From the NCBI GenBank assembly GCA_951799405.1, contig OX637335.1, forward strand, positions 20,464,342 to 20,528,341: a stretch of DNA of 64,000 bases, read 5' to 3'. Below are positions 34,567 through 46,246 of this stretch, piece after piece (position 1 is the first letter of the stretch; each line of letters opens with the position of its first letter). The stretch is from Agapetus fuscipes (Eukaryota; Arthropoda; Insecta; Trichoptera; Glossosomatidae). The notes under the pieces were generated by a model, which was given only the letters and a program-made list of their open reading frames with translations, did not search any database and was not told the origin of the DNA. The translations under genes were made by a program, and so were the position numbers.

Positions 34567-35190
34567 GGTTCCGTCTAGAACGACACAGTGACAAAACGAC
34601 ACATGACATAACGACACATGACAGAGCGACACATGACGGAACTACACATGACAGAACATAGCAATGGCAGTACCTGTATCACTTTTACAAAACATCACTG
34701 GAAAATACATCGAAATCTAAGTTGCAAAGATATATATCACATTTGAGATTCACATTAAACGCATTCCTACAAGCAGACACGTATAAGTTCGCGCTAACAC
34801 ATGCCGCATGTGGACCTACAATATAAAAACTCAATCTCAAATGAACTCTTGAACGCCCTGCAACTCTTGCAGACCTTCGCTGAAACAGGGGTGACATTGG
34901 CAAAGTGAACCATCTTTTTACAGTATGGCTGGTCCGCTTCATACCAACCTCATGCCAACATCACAATGACAAAACATCACAAACAACACGAACATTTATT
35001 TTGCTCCCACACGCCTTGTGTTGTGACTGTCTTGTGATGCTTTGTCATTGTGATGTACTTTCCTGTTATGTTTTGTCATAGTTATGTTTTTTCATGTGTT
35101 TTTTTGTCATGTGTCGTTCCGTCATGTATTGTTCTATCACGTTTCGTTCTGTCATGTGTCGTTTTGTCACTGCCGTTCTAACCTGTCACC
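34567..35190. mobile_element. FB1 fold-back element, copy 2 (contains SR-A copy 12)
   Basis: Left arm from GTTCCGTCTAGAACGACACA; right arm ending TTTTGTCACTGCCGTTCTAA. Without the SR-A the element is about 375 bp. Both arms consist of ACATGACA/TGTCATGT-type units. Confidence 0.75.
34712..34957 (-). mobile_element. SR-A copy 12, inserted in an FB1 element
   Basis: The full-length copy interrupts the left part of FB1 and is flanked by ACATC at 34707-34711 and 34958-34962, a likely 5-bp target duplication. The insertion therefore postdates FB1. Confidence 0.85.
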
Positions 35191-35651
35191 GCCTTGCTTA
35201 TAAAACCGAACGATATAGTAAAATACATCAACAAGTAGCGTACCGAGAAATCTGGAAATGTATTCTGCAATCATTCATTCATATTTCTCAGTTTTCCATT
35301 TTTTATTCACAAAGAGACGTGATATCAAAATCTTTTACTGTTGAATTTGTTTTCGTTGTATTTTTTTATAAAGCCAGAATATTGTAAAAGTCGATGAATT
35401 TTGATGTCTTTTGAAGAAATTCCTAATGAGAAAACTTAATACTAACTAATGAAAACCAAAGCTTCATCACCGTTATTTGTTGCATTTCAGTATGTTTTTT
35501 CTATTAATAAACAGATTTTAACACGTAGGCGTTTTTCGAGAACGAAATAAATATGGATATGAAAAACATTGTGTATCATTTCCTTACACGTATTCATATC
35601 TCCTTTTGGAAATAGTCCTGGATTATCTTGTGACAAACATTTTTTGTCTTG

Positions 35652-35850
35652 ATACTTTGCCAATGTCACCCCTGTTTCAAGAAAGGTCGGCAAGAGTTGC
35701 AAGGCTTATGTTTATTTGAGATTGGGTTTTTATATTGTAGGCCCACATGCGGCATATACTAGCGCGAACTTATACATGTCTGCTTGTGGGAATGCGTTTA
35801 ATATGAATCTTAAGTGATATTAACTTTGCAGCTAAGATTTAGATTTAGAT
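35652..35850 (+). mobile_element. SR-A copy 13, head truncated
   Basis: It starts at CTTTGCCAATGTCACCCC and ends with ATTTAG tail units. The head of about 55 bp is absent. Confidence 0.85.
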
Positions 35851-35954
35851 ACGCTACTGCGTAATCATTCTCTCAGTGAGATCCGGGTTGTCTCCTCATT
35901 TAAGAACTACACTTAACTTTTTTTTCAACTGAATTTTGGCGTCAAACAAAAAAA

Positions 35955-36049
35955 ATGCTGAAATTAAAATAGCGCCGTTAGTGAACGTTTTATTCTCTCA
36001 ATATATTTTTAATGGAATGAGTTTAAACGCATTGTTTTATACTTGGGGA
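35955..36049. mobile_element. PAL right two thirds
   Basis: Core AGCGCCGTTAGTGAACG and right arm to TTTTATACTTGGGG. Confidence 0.7.
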
Positions 36050-37744
36050 GCTGTCTCTATATATATAAGAATAGCATGCGCAGCCTGCTGGACTCGACAG
36101 CAATAAATCTGCTGGAGGAAGAGAAGTTATATTCTTCTTTACGAGACAAAATAAAAACCACTCCGCGGTCCCCCCTCCCTTCTCCATAGCTTGGCAAAAA
36201 CAAAAAACCCTCGCGAAAAGACAAAAAAAAAAGCGCTGAGACAATTGTTTTTTTGTCGCTCTGCAAATGACATTGTAAATTTAGACATTGTTTTTGTAAA
36301 AGCATTAATTCAAAGCGTCATCATCAGCTGTCTTTAACCAGTTGTCTGCCGAAGATGAGATGCATACTCAAAAAAATCGTGAAACGTTTACGATACGCTG
36401 TATACGAGATATATTGTCGTGCTTTCAACACCTCTATGACTAAGACATGCTGTAGAGAAGATATCTTGTGACAAAATAAATACCATAACCTCAGAGACAA
36501 GCTATGCCGTCCTATAGAATCATGCGTACCTCGTCGTGGACGAGATGTCTTCTATTAAAATTGCTGTTATCACGCCAATACGGCTACGATGCGCTGTAGA
36601 CGAAAAATGTTGTCAAAAAAATATTAAAACGTCAGAAACAAGGCTTGTCTAATAGGTTAATTTATAAACGTACAAGATATCTTTCTAGTATAAATCTCGC
36701 TAGTCAATGCTTTATCATTAGATAAGTCCTTCAAACCTTTCACTCAATGGCATTATTATACTCGTAGTTTTGGAACAATTTGATCCATTTCTAAAAGAGA
36801 TCAAAATGAAAATGAATGGTTGAGGTAAATCAGATCTTGAAAAATGACAGACTCAGTATGCGTTGCAATTGGGAATCTCGTGCTTGTATAGCTGTGTGCA
36901 AGATGAATTTCAGCATTTTTTTAGTAGCAGCATGCAAGAGGTTAACTCTCCTCTGTGTAGATATTTAATTTTTTCGTCATCTTTTGTTGGCATAGTAGAT
37001 GAGAGATAAAGCGTTTTCGTTTATTCGTTGACAGTTTTGTCTTCGTCTCCTCTTACGGGCTGATAAAAACCAGTAATTAGAACGCGTCATGACGGAAGGA
37101 GGTTTACTTTCCCTCGCAAACAACAAAAAATACAACATTTAACCGAGGCTTTTACCGCCAACAATAGAATATTATTTCGCAGTTTTTTTCTCGCAACATT
37201 TTGTGTGTACTTATATTAATTACGTGCCCTCACCCTCAGGCGGAGAGAAGTGAGTATTTTTTGTATATAATTTTTTTTGTGCTAAAGTAAGAAGAGAAGA
37301 TTAAGGGAATGTGAAAATAAAAATACGAAATGTCATCATATTTTTATGCGGTAAAAAAAATGAAATTTATATTCATCGTCATCACTTGCACGATAACCCG
37401 ACGTGAGTCTTGGCCTCCTTAACCATAGCCAACCATCGTTCTACAATCTCAAATTCCTACTGAGCAACAGTCTTCCATTACTCCGTCTAGCCATTTGCTC
37501 CAGAAAATCTAGTGATTATGATGCATCAGTTGAACCTTTTCATTGACGTCGTTTCGTGACTTTGTCTCTCCAAGGTCGCCTCAAAAATATTCAGTGAACA
37601 GATCGGTCTTGAGACGTCTCGTGAAGTGACTGTTGTCATAACAATCTCTCGAATACATAATAAATAGATGGCAGTCATTGCAGAAGTAAGCAAAAATACG
37701 TCTAGATATAAAACAAGAAAAAAATATTGTAACGATTTTATATG
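36050..37744. other. unannotated stretch
   Basis: Contains a GATGAG..(x)..GTGAAACG motif at about 36351-36394 (see findings). Short frames at 36023-36305 are chance overlaps around an A-run. Confidence 0.45.
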
Positions 37745-38115
37745 GGCTCTTTTCATCAAATTGCAATTTATTTATTTTTCAAGATTTATTTTACACAATA
37801 TACGGTTTTTACAATGTAATGGTCACTTTTTCTAGCTCTTGGCTTATCGACTTCACGGCTTAATGTTCAATCGACCTGGCCTCCACACAATTGCGGCTCA
37901 AATATATAGCTACCAAAGGGAGGATTCTTTCTTATTCTAGATTATTCTATAGTGGACTGTACCAGACGAGACTACTATCAACTGTTTAATTATTATACTA
38001 GCTGTTCGACACTATTCCAGTTACACACTAACAAACTACGTGCCTAGGTACATATATTATACACACAAAAAACTCACAGTAGACTATACTAGAGGCGGTC
38101 ACACACACACAAACA
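37745..38115 (-). repeat. AT-rich block with weak LTR-like similarity
   Basis: TTGCAATTTATTTATTTTTC and TTTATTTTACACAATA recall the left part of the other two LTR-like repeats; the rest differs. Could be chance. Confidence 0.25.
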
Positions 38116-38424
38116 AACCCTACGAACTCATACGTTCGTAACAATATTTTTATTAATATACTTGGAATTCATCTTAGGAAAAAAAATCTGAAGTCAATTA
38201 ATTTAATATCCACTTGTTTGTTTCTCGACTTGATTCATAATGAAGTAAAACTTGAATGATTGCTCAGTAAGCAACTGACTCTGAATAATGCTGTTTGCAA
38301 ATAAAGCCCTACATGGCTGGCACATAGTCAATAAGGACGTCAGACTAAGTTAGCATTCGCTTCGATGACGTAACGGTTATTTGCGATGCAAGCGCGTTGC
38401 TTATCATAACAAAATGGCGAATGC

Positions 38425-39170
38425 ATCTCGTTCAGTTCCACGACAAATCGGTCTTAGACAAGCCGTCCACAGACTCGTAGCTCGGCCATGGACAAATCGG
38501 TCACACTACAGTTCGTCCACACAACTTATTGTTCAGGGACATTTCGATCAGAGACACTTCGGCCACAGACACATTGGTCACGGAAAAATCGGTCGCACTA
38601 CAGTTCGTCTTCACGACTTTTAGTTCAACGATATTTCGGTCACATACTTCTTATTCCTTAACTTATAGATTACATATTCCATACTGTAAATAATGGTTCA
38701 CTTTACCAATATCACCCCTGTTTCAGGGAAGGTCGTCAAAAGGTGCAGGACTTATGTTTATTGACATTGTGTTTTTATATTGCGCATGCGGCATGTCTAA
38801 GCGCGAACTTGTCTGCTTTTGGGAATGCATCTAATATGAATTTTCAATGTAATATACCTTTCCAACTTAGATTATTGATTAGTTACAAAATATGGTCCTC
38901 GGACAGCTGCATCACATAAAACTGTAATTAATTAAAATTATAGCAAAAAATGTTTTTTGGATTGCAAGCTTTCTGTGATGGAGCTGTATGTCGACCTATG
39001 TGATCGAAATGTCGTTAACCGATAAGTCGTGTGGATTTTTAAACTGTCGTGTGGACAAAATATTGTCTTTGATCGATATGTCTGTCGACGAGTCGTATAT
39101 GAACGAAATGTCGTTGACCGAAAAGCTGTATGGACGAACTGTCGTGTGACCAAATTGTCTGTGGACGAGT
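38425..39170. mobile_element. FB2 fold-back element
   Basis: The left arm (38425-38645) has degenerate units such as AATCGGTCACACTACAGTTC and ACATTTCGATCAGAGAC; the right arm (38990-39170) has complementary units such as GAACGAAATGTCGTTGACCG. SR-A copy 14 lies between. 58370-58460 may be a diverged relative. Confidence 0.7.
38656..38882 (+). mobile_element. SR-A copy 14, inside FB2
   Basis: The full head and tail are present with two small deletions. It lies between the two arms of the FB2 element. Confidence 0.8.
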
Positions 39171-39418
39171 TAATCTAATCTTATTTGCAAAGATATGTAA
39201 CATTGGGGATTCACATTACATGCATTCTCACAAGCAGACAAGTTCAAGTTCGCGCTTGCGCATGCCGCATGTGAACCTATAATACAAAAACCAAATCTCA
39301 AATGGACATACACCCTGCAACTCTTGCCGACCTTCCCTGAAACAGGGGTGACATTGGCAAAGTGAACCATTTTCTACAGCATGGGTGGTCAGCCGCATAC
39401 CAACCTATATGTCATGGA
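39171..39418 (-). mobile_element. SR-A copy 15, full length, at the FB2 edge
   Basis: It begins with TAATCTAATC exactly where the right FB2 arm stops, and ends CATGTCATGG-like at the head. Confidence 0.85.
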
Positions 39419-39980
39419 AATATTTTGAGAGATGTGAGCAATATTTTATAGCTGCTTCACATCCAGGGAATAGACCATCAGAGCCTGGAAATGGTACTTG
39501 TTCTAATGGACCCAAAGGGACGCAGGGCTGTGGGCAGTTATCTTTGAACAATTTGTCGTGACACGATCTCGTTCAGCTGACAAGTTACTAGTTCGATTCT
39601 CACCTCGCTCGTTGACATTCCGCATGTTTTCAGTAGAGGAACATATCGTGTTCTTCACAAAAGGAACACGCCATGTTCCTCAGAAAAGGAACATTCCGTG
39701 CGCGTGTATGGAAATGGCATCCGCATGAAAAATGGGCAAGAGGCGTGCTTCGCGTCAAAGCTTCATTCAAAATTGCACGTGTTTAGTGAGGAATCTGGAA
39801 GAATGTGCACCGGATTCGAACTGTTTACCTTTTTAATATTAATCTAATCATTGCAAAAAATCTAATCACGTAAAATTTGGCACACTTTTCTTCATATGTT
39901 TTCTTTGCAGGTTTGGTTGAGTCATTAAACCATTTTTTACTTTTCCGGCATTTTTTTACTGACTTTAAACTGACTTAAGT
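39419..39980. other. unannotated, with a small GGAACA-type direct repeat
   Basis: AAAGGAACACGCCATGTTCC and AAAGGAACATTCCGTG at 39658-39700 form three loose units. Confidence 0.4.
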
Positions 39981-40045
39981 CTATAATCTATAATATAAGT
40001 TGCAAAGAGAAATGTTAACATTTAAACTTCATGTTAGATGCATGC
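39981..40045 (-). mobile_element. SR-A 3' end, left half of an inverted pair
   Basis: The tail end reads leftwards (CTATAATCTATAATATAAG) and meets a plus-strand copy 15 bp later, forming a fold-back. Confidence 0.7.
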
Positions 40046-40059
40046 GCTTTGGCTAACCT

Positions 40060-40237
40060 CTTCTTAAGGGAAGTTCTTTAAAAAAATGTAGGGCATATGT
40101 TCATTTGCGGTTTGGATTTTAATTTGTAAGTACGCATGTGGCATTTGTGAGCGAAAACTTACACGTGTCTGTTTGTGGGCATGCATTTAATATGAATTTG
40201 AAATGTTAATACATCTTTGCGACTTAGATTATAAATT
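40060..40237 (+). mobile_element. SR-A copy 16, head truncated, right half of an inverted pair
   Basis: It is intact from the central AAGGGAAG region to GACTTAGATTATAAATTA. With 39981-40045 it makes about 65 bp of inverted repeat. Confidence 0.75.
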
Positions 40238-40928
40238 AGAGAGCCATAGATTATTAAATTATAATGAATTATTTTCAACTCATTAATCTGCAAATCAATT
40301 ATAAAATAACTAAAGGTTTAATTTTATTGATTGTAGAGGCATTAACTTTGTAATCGTTCATCATTAAGGAACAAAACTGTTTTTCTTTTATCCTTAACTA
40401 AAGGTTAATTAAAACTTTTAATTTTTCTATTGAATTTATAAAAAAAATACAAGGGTCTTTCACTGTGTTCGCAGAAATGCCCTTAAAAATATGCAAATTA
40501 TTATTATAATTAATGCAAACATAGAATTGCAAACATACAATTGAATTGTATTTTGTAATTTCCCAACGGCTTTTCTATTAAACAAACTGTTAAAAATTGC
40601 ATTCATGACATTTGTACTTGCAGCTAGCATGATTTGTTGTGGAAGACCACCGTAGTATTTCACCACACTTCCCATACAGATTCGTGACTTAACCGCGATG
40701 CAATCATCTGCAGCGGCTTTGGCCACCCCCCGGCGACCTTACGCCAAGTCTGAGGCTAGACAGACACCTCAGAGACAAGATGGCTCATCTCTTGGCACTA
40801 TTTGCATGCAAACTTTAATATCAAGTCCTCGTGTAACGCGCCTTCAGGCTCGTCGTGTGGGATGCAATCTTATCTAGAAGTACATTCTACAGAAGCTTTG
40901 GCATATTTCATAACATACTTATACTTAC
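40238..40928. other. unannotated stretch
   Basis: The 88-codon minus frame at 40460-40726 (AADDCIAVKSRICMGSVVKY) has no recognised family. Confidence 0.4.
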
Positions 40929-41117
40929 TAAGGCTCAGTATTTTCAACGTTAGCTTATGTGACTTTTAACTGATTAAAAACTACCCACTCGATTGACGTA
41001 AGGCTCACTATTTTCAACGTTAGCTTATGTGACTTTTAACTGATTAAAAACTACCCACCCGATTGTCCTTTTCACTCAGTACAAAGTCGCTATGCTAACG
41101 TTGAAAATACCAAGCCC
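40929..41117. mobile_element. GPAL-like element with an end duplicated in tandem (70-bp period)
   Basis: TAAGGCTCAGTATTTTCAAC starts at 40929 and again, nearly identical, at 40999. The complementary end CTAACGTTGAAAATACC lies at 41093-41110. So one terminal inverted repeat has been tandemly duplicated. Confidence 0.7.
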
Positions 41118-41334
41118 AAATGTACAATGTAAAGAAAATTAGCAAAAAGCAAGATTTTGGGTAGGGGTAGAATCTAATGCAGAAAAATTGAGGATTCATC
41201 ATTTTTGTTGACGTTTCTGAAATATGACCCAAAGGCCTGATTCGAAAAACACAAAAAAATGGTTGAAACTCTGTCGTTTATCAGCTGATGGATGTCTGTC
41301 ATGAAAGTACAATGGCTGACTTTCAATACAGGAT
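41118..41334. repeat. dispersed repeat H, copy 1
   Basis: About 217 bp that recur inverted at 48985-49205, for example GGTTGAAACTCTGTCGTTTA and AGATTCTACCCCTACCC-type sequence. No ORF and no terminal repeats seen. GPAL elements lie on both sides of this copy. Confidence 0.65.
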
Positions 41335-41336
41335 CT

Positions 41337-41440
41337 TAGGCCCGGTATTTTCAACGTAAGCATGGCGACTTATTCTGAATAATGACAAACTAATTGTGTG
41401 AAAGTCACATAAGCTAACGTTGAATATATCGGGCCTCAGT
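41337..41440. mobile_element. GPAL short palindromic MITE (about 104 bp)
   Basis: AGGCCCGGTATTTTCAACGT at the left and AACGTTGAATATATCGGGCCT at the right fold onto each other. Confidence 0.75.
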
Positions 41441-41445
41441 CAGTC

Positions 41446-41590
41446 TTTCTCGTCCACTGCTGAACATAGACCTTCCTCATATCTCTCTGGCATCTCTATC
41501 CTGGGCCTTCTGCATCCAGTGACCAGCAATCATTTTCATCGTATCTGGCCACCGTGTTAGAGGTGGGTTCATTATAGACTCAAATGGCTC
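41446..41590 (-). pseudogene. LINE-4-type* 3' terminal fragment
   Basis: (*Window-local number.) The minus strand reads TRWPDTMKMIAGHWMQKAQD, RDARE, then the nucleotide signature TATGTTCAGCAGTGGACG that ends many insect non-LTR elements (residues VQQW in intact copies). It is frameshifted near the end and directly follows a GPAL element. Confidence 0.65.
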
Positions 41591-42174
41591 ACAGCCATCC
41601 TTTTGCAGTCAATATCAAAACAAAGAGAACTTGGTGTTTTCACGGCTCATTCCTTTGCCAAACTGCCCGCTAATGGAACGAGTTACCGGTATCTGTTTTT
41701 ACAACCCAATTTAATCCTCTCCTATTCAATTTCAAAATCGATTGCCACTTCCTTTCAGTGTCTCAAAACAGAGCCAACGCAACACACAACACAACACTAT
41801 GCAACTAACAGCTCCGCTACAAAGCATCAGGATGTCAACCGCCACATCACCAACACCTCTGTGGCACTACAACAAATGTTATAGAACCTTAGAATCTCTT
41901 AAATCTAGGATGTCTCCCGCACAGGATTCCTTCATGTGACATAACAAAATACATGGCAGTCACCAACATAACATACCACATTATTTAAACATGCTTTTTA
42001 AGATACGCCAACTTTCAAGTTTGTTTTATACATTTACACTAACGTAACGTTGATGTTTCAAACTCAAATTTCGCTACAACTTTTAAGTAGGTACTTGCTT
42101 TTGTTACAGGTTTCAGCAAATAATATGCTCAAATAAACACGACAAGGAAAATGATGTAACAGGCTTGTAAAGTC

Positions 42175-42280
42175 TTACTGTTACTCTATTGACTTTCCGC
42201 TAAGGATGGATAGTACCTCCACAGAGTCGCCTCCTTTCTTACCATATTTTATTCATTTTCTTCTCATTTTTATGCTGGTG
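42175..42280 (-). pseudogene. LINE-1-type 3' trailer fragment
   Basis: It matches the trailer plus last codons of the 24238 and 59540 copies (GTTACTCTATTGAC, CCTCCACAGAGTCGCCTCC in plus orientation). Decayed. Confidence 0.5.
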
Positions 42281-42327
42281 CCTTCTCGTGTAGGCACTAT
42301 ATGGGAACAGTGAACCTCTGAAGTTTG

Positions 42328-42350
42328 CATATCTTTGCAACTTAGAATAA
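42328..42350 (+). mobile_element. SR-A 3' terminal scrap
   Basis: Only CATATCTTTGCAACTTAGA is recognisable, so it could be chance, but it matches the most conserved end of the family. Confidence 0.4.
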
Positions 42351-42364
42351 ATATTTTATTTATT

Positions 42365-42650
42365 AAAGATTTTACCGGGTTCAATTTAATAAAAATTGCG
42401 GTTATTTATTTTGCACAATTTATTTCTGATGCGGATCGCATTCGGCTTGTATACTGAGTTAATATTTGAACTGTATACCTCGACGGCTTCAATACTAGTC
42501 TGGCGATAGAGCATCTCGGTCTCTATTTATAGGTGAGAGTAAGAGTTATTCTCGAATCATTGGGGACTGGCACATGCGAAATTTTACCAGAACATTCTAC
42601 TTAGAATATTCGATTAAACACTCACATAATCCTAAACAAATACAGATACA
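42365..42650 (-). mobile_element. possible solo LTR (reverse orientation)
   Basis: On the minus strand it has CTATAAATAG (plus 42524-42533), like a TATA box, and further on AATAAATAACC, like a poly(A) signal, as in an LTR. It is shared with 60955-61445. Clear TG..CA ends and target duplications were not found. Confidence 0.4.
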
Positions 42651-42727
42651 ATTAAATAAATATGTACCTTACATCTAGAGACTTTACACAGACAAGCAAA
42701 AATATACAATTACACATTCGCAACAAT

Positions 42728-42915
42728 ATAGTCGGTGTTATAGCCGCGGGGATCAAGACAGGTTATTTGGAACCGGATAACGCTGGTTCGAATCCCGCGA
42801 CGATAACTTCGACCCTGGTTCAACAGATGCCGTTGCATGCACACAAGCTTCTGCTTTCGCATGAAGACAACTGGCCAGGTAAAATAGGTTGGTGGATTGC
42901 ATTCCTTTCCACAAA
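42728..42915 (+). mobile_element. SINE-D copy 2, head plus body
   Basis: GGTGTTATAGCCGCGGGGAT and GGTTCGAATCCCGCG are tRNA-like; the body CCCTGGTTCAACAGATGCCG follows. A run of about 20 T at 42920-42939 lies just after the end. Confidence 0.75.
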
Positions 42916-43018
42916 TCTATTTTTTTTTTTTTTTTTTTTAATATTGAATGTAAAATATAAAATATGTGACAACAATTATGTTTATTAATTAAACGATAGT
43001 AGTTTGTCAGGATAGGAA

Positions 43019-43085
43019 TACGTGAAGGAGACTCTGCAAAGGTTCTGTCTACCCCTAGTGAAACGACGCCAGCGTAACAGCTACA
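43019..43085 (+). pseudogene. LINE-1-type 3' trailer fragment
   Basis: Plus-strand GGAGACTCTGCAAAGGTTCT followed by ACCCCTAGTGAAACGACG and a short tail matches the end of the 59540 copy. Only about 65 bp remain. Confidence 0.5.
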
Positions 43086-43489
43086 ATACATTACCTATTT
43101 TTTTCTTGAAGTTAATATGAACTAAATTATATCAGATAATGTACCTATACATGAAATATGGATAACGCGTAGAATATGCTTCAATTAGATGTAGGTTAGT
43201 TTTAGAAGTGACTGTCAAATTCAAAATTTGTCTGGCACCTTGTTTGTAGTCGAAGTTCGTCCATCCATCCATCCATCCTTCAGAAACATTTTTCATACAT
43301 TTCTCCTTTGTTGAGCAACATTGTATCAGAACAATCGATTGTTTGTGAAACATTCCCGCCAAAATCCTCCCCATCATATTGGCACATGATACCCCCCCCC
43401 CCCACACGCCCATTGATGGTTGTCATTTTTGCCCAGACACCGGTTTATTATATGTATTTCCTAAGAAGTAATAAAAATTAAAAATTAAA

Positions 43490-43785
43490 AATTAGGCTGA
43501 TTTATTTGGTGAGCGCTGTTTTTGTATGTATCACACCTCAAGAGCCCTCTGCAAGCTTTGTGCGGTCGCTGTAGAAAGCTCCAATTCTTAAGAAAGACCC
43601 AGTTGGTGTAAGGCTGGATGGACCTTTTGATGTCCGGTCTTTGGTAAAGGTTTATGAATTCTTTAACCCAGCGAAGAGCAAATTACAAAATATAAATGGT
43701 ATGTTTTTTGTGCTCCGCCGGGATTCGAACCCACAACCTTCCATTGACGAGTCCGAAGTGTTGCAACTGGACTACGGACCGGTCT
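43490..43785 (-). mobile_element. SINE-E copy, full length
   Basis: It covers the 3' tail, body and tRNA-like head; the B box reads GGGATTCGAACCC in plus orientation. One of the best-preserved E copies here. Confidence 0.9.
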
Positions 43786-44064
43786 GTACGTGGTCATTTC
43801 TCGTGAAAGTTCCTTGTGATTAAAAAGTAACATTCTTAACTCTAAATTTTTAAAATCTTTTTTTTAAGGAACCCTGTGCGAAAGCCTTCCTAGATTCAAG
43901 AGACTCCAGGGGTCACTTGTTATAGTGCCGTAGAGGTGTTGGTTATATGGCAGTTAATGTCCTGATCAAGTTGCAGGGCCGTTAGCTGCGCAGCGCTGTC
44001 GAGTGTGCTGCGTTGCGTTATCTTTACTTTGAGACACTGAAAGATGATCTATCGTGCTGTAATT

Positions 44065-44105
44065 CTACTAAGCTACACTCATAGTGTAACTTTACAGCTT
44101 AGATA
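44065..44105 (-). mobile_element. SINE-F 3' end scrap
   Basis: ACTAAGCTACACTCATAGTG followed by TAACTT is the 3' end in reverse. Confidence 0.45.
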
Positions 44106-44471
44106 GCAGATCCTTAAAGATTATCCAGGAGTTGTTCGGTGTTCCTCTTGATGGAGATTGAGGAAGCGCCACAGACATTTCTTGATTAATTCTTGTTTAC
44201 CAAATTGTTTACGTTTTCAACCCTCTCCATGGGTGGCATGCAAAATTGTCACGCAAAAGTGACGCATGTAGCCAGCATAAAGCTCCGTTCACGCTGGCAG
44301 CAGATTTACGATGCTTTTAAAGCTGCGAGCATAGTTTTATGGCATTATCATAATGGAGATTTATAAACAAATTTTAATTTTATTGCCGAACTTACATCCG
44401 AATTTGCATGCATTCATTTTAAAATCTCGCGCGCTCCTTTATAAATTATTCAGCATCTTATTTCGCTTACA

Positions 44472-44570
44472 AAAATGTATAAAATACTGAAGCAGCGCTT
44501 CCTAGAGAGCGTCTAAGATTCCATACATTTATAGTAAAACGCTGTGAATATTTTTTTTATACTCGGGGTA
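44472..44570. mobile_element. PAL, left arm lost
   Basis: Core AGCGCTTCCTAGAGAGCG; right end TTTATACTCGGGGTA. Confidence 0.65.
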
Positions 44571-45711
44571 CAAAACTACCACACGTTTATTACCCTTTTA
44601 GTTTTGCATATTTTAAAGTAACATTGTTTTATTATATTTTATTATAAAGATTACATTTTTAAATTATTCATTATACTTTAAATTTATACTTTACCCTAAA
44701 GAGCAAATATTCAATATTGTTAAATAACGTAGGTTGTTTGAAAAAATATTCGTTTTTCTTTATTATCCAATTAAAGCAAATTGAAACTACCCATGTTTGA
44801 AAATCTAATCAAATAAATTGCTGTATTTCAAAGTTCATAGAAAAAAATATATAAAAATGTACATACTGTTTAAAATCCAAAAAATGAAAATAAAAGCATT
44901 CAAAATCATGGAAAAAATTAAGTATTTTTCCTCAAAAAAAGGGAATTATTTTTTCAATCATTTACTAGGTGGAATAATTTTTACGACAAAAAACAAGTTT
45001 ATTCACAACACATTGATCCATAGCCTATCCATGGATCATCGTTTTCTTTGCATAGGAAATTCACGTTATGTGGCGGTTGAGCCATGGATTAGCTGTGTGT
45101 GAATAACACCAATAATGCCCACAAACACTTGCAATAAACATTACAGAAAGATTGTTTTTTATTCATTTTTTTATATGTTAGTTTATTTCTACATCAATTT
45201 CAATGTTTATTTAAATCAATACAAAACTCGAATGAACCGACAATTTTTGGCGAGCTACCTCAAAAGCAATTCAAATTTTGTTTTTTATCAATGAATACGG
45301 TGAAAAAAAAACATGAATACGTCACGATTGTGTAACATAGATGTCCAACTTTGCATAACACTCAAACATGTTTTTTTTTATTTATGTTAATTCTACATGC
45401 GAGCCCATGTCCAACTGTACTCTTCTCCGTTTTGTGAAATATTGTCGGCTTGTGATTTAAGCCGCTTATTTACAAACAATTCGTGTAGAATCAAATGCGG
45501 CAATGTAGGAATATTTTCGAAAAATAAATTAATACATAGAAACTTGGCAAAAAATGGCATTCTGTGTATTAATGTATATTTATCTCATTTTAAAAAACTG
45601 GATTGCCGCATTTGTTTCTTTAAATTCTAAAATGAATTGGTTGGTCTCAAAATGTATTAACTCCACAAACGAAACACGATGATTTTTTTTCACTTTATTA
45701 TTCACTTTATT

Positions 45712-45972
45712 CCTTGACTTATAGGTTGGTATGAGGCTGACCACCCATACTGTAAAAAATGGTTCACTTTGCCAATGTCACCCCTGTTTCAGGGAAGGTC
45801 GGCAAAAGTTGTGGGGCTTATGTTCATTTGAGGTTTGGATTTTATTTTTAAGTACGCATTCAGCATTTGTAAGCGCGAACTACACGTGTTGGTTTGTGGG
45901 CATGCATCTGAGAGCTTTAAATAAATATACCCTTGCAACTTAGATTATTATTATTATTATTATTATTATTAT
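45712..45972 (+). mobile_element. SR-A copy 17, full length with ATT tail
   Basis: The head matches the consensus perfectly (CCTTGACTTATAGGTTGG). The tail has become an array of about nine ATT units, showing how the tail unit varies between copies. Confidence 0.9.
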
Positions 45973-46052
45973 AAAATTTAATATGATTGAGAATTGAGGT
46001 AACTGGTGGATATTACTTGTAGCGGTTATACTCGTATTAGACGGTTCAACTA

Positions 46053-46246
46053 TTTATATTTTCAAATATGCTCTTTGCTGCGTTGAAAAATTCTTAGGTT
46101 TACCTTTACCAAAGACAGGTAATCCAGTCTTACAGCAACTAGCTCTTACTTGAGAATTTGCGCTTTCTATAACGATAAAGAGGGCTCTAGAGTTGTGATT
46201 CACACAAAAACAGCGCTCAACCAATAAAACATCCTAATATCATTAT
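46053..46246 (+). mobile_element. SINE-E, head missing
   Basis: TTATATTTTCAAATATGCTC to AAACATCCTAATATCATTAT. Body and 3' end only. Confidence 0.8.

Larger units (their letters stand above)
43786..45711. other. mostly unannotated stretch
   Basis: Only the PAL at 44472 and a SINE-F scrap are recognised. The Lys-rich frame at 44818-45102 is low-complexity. Confidence 0.45.
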
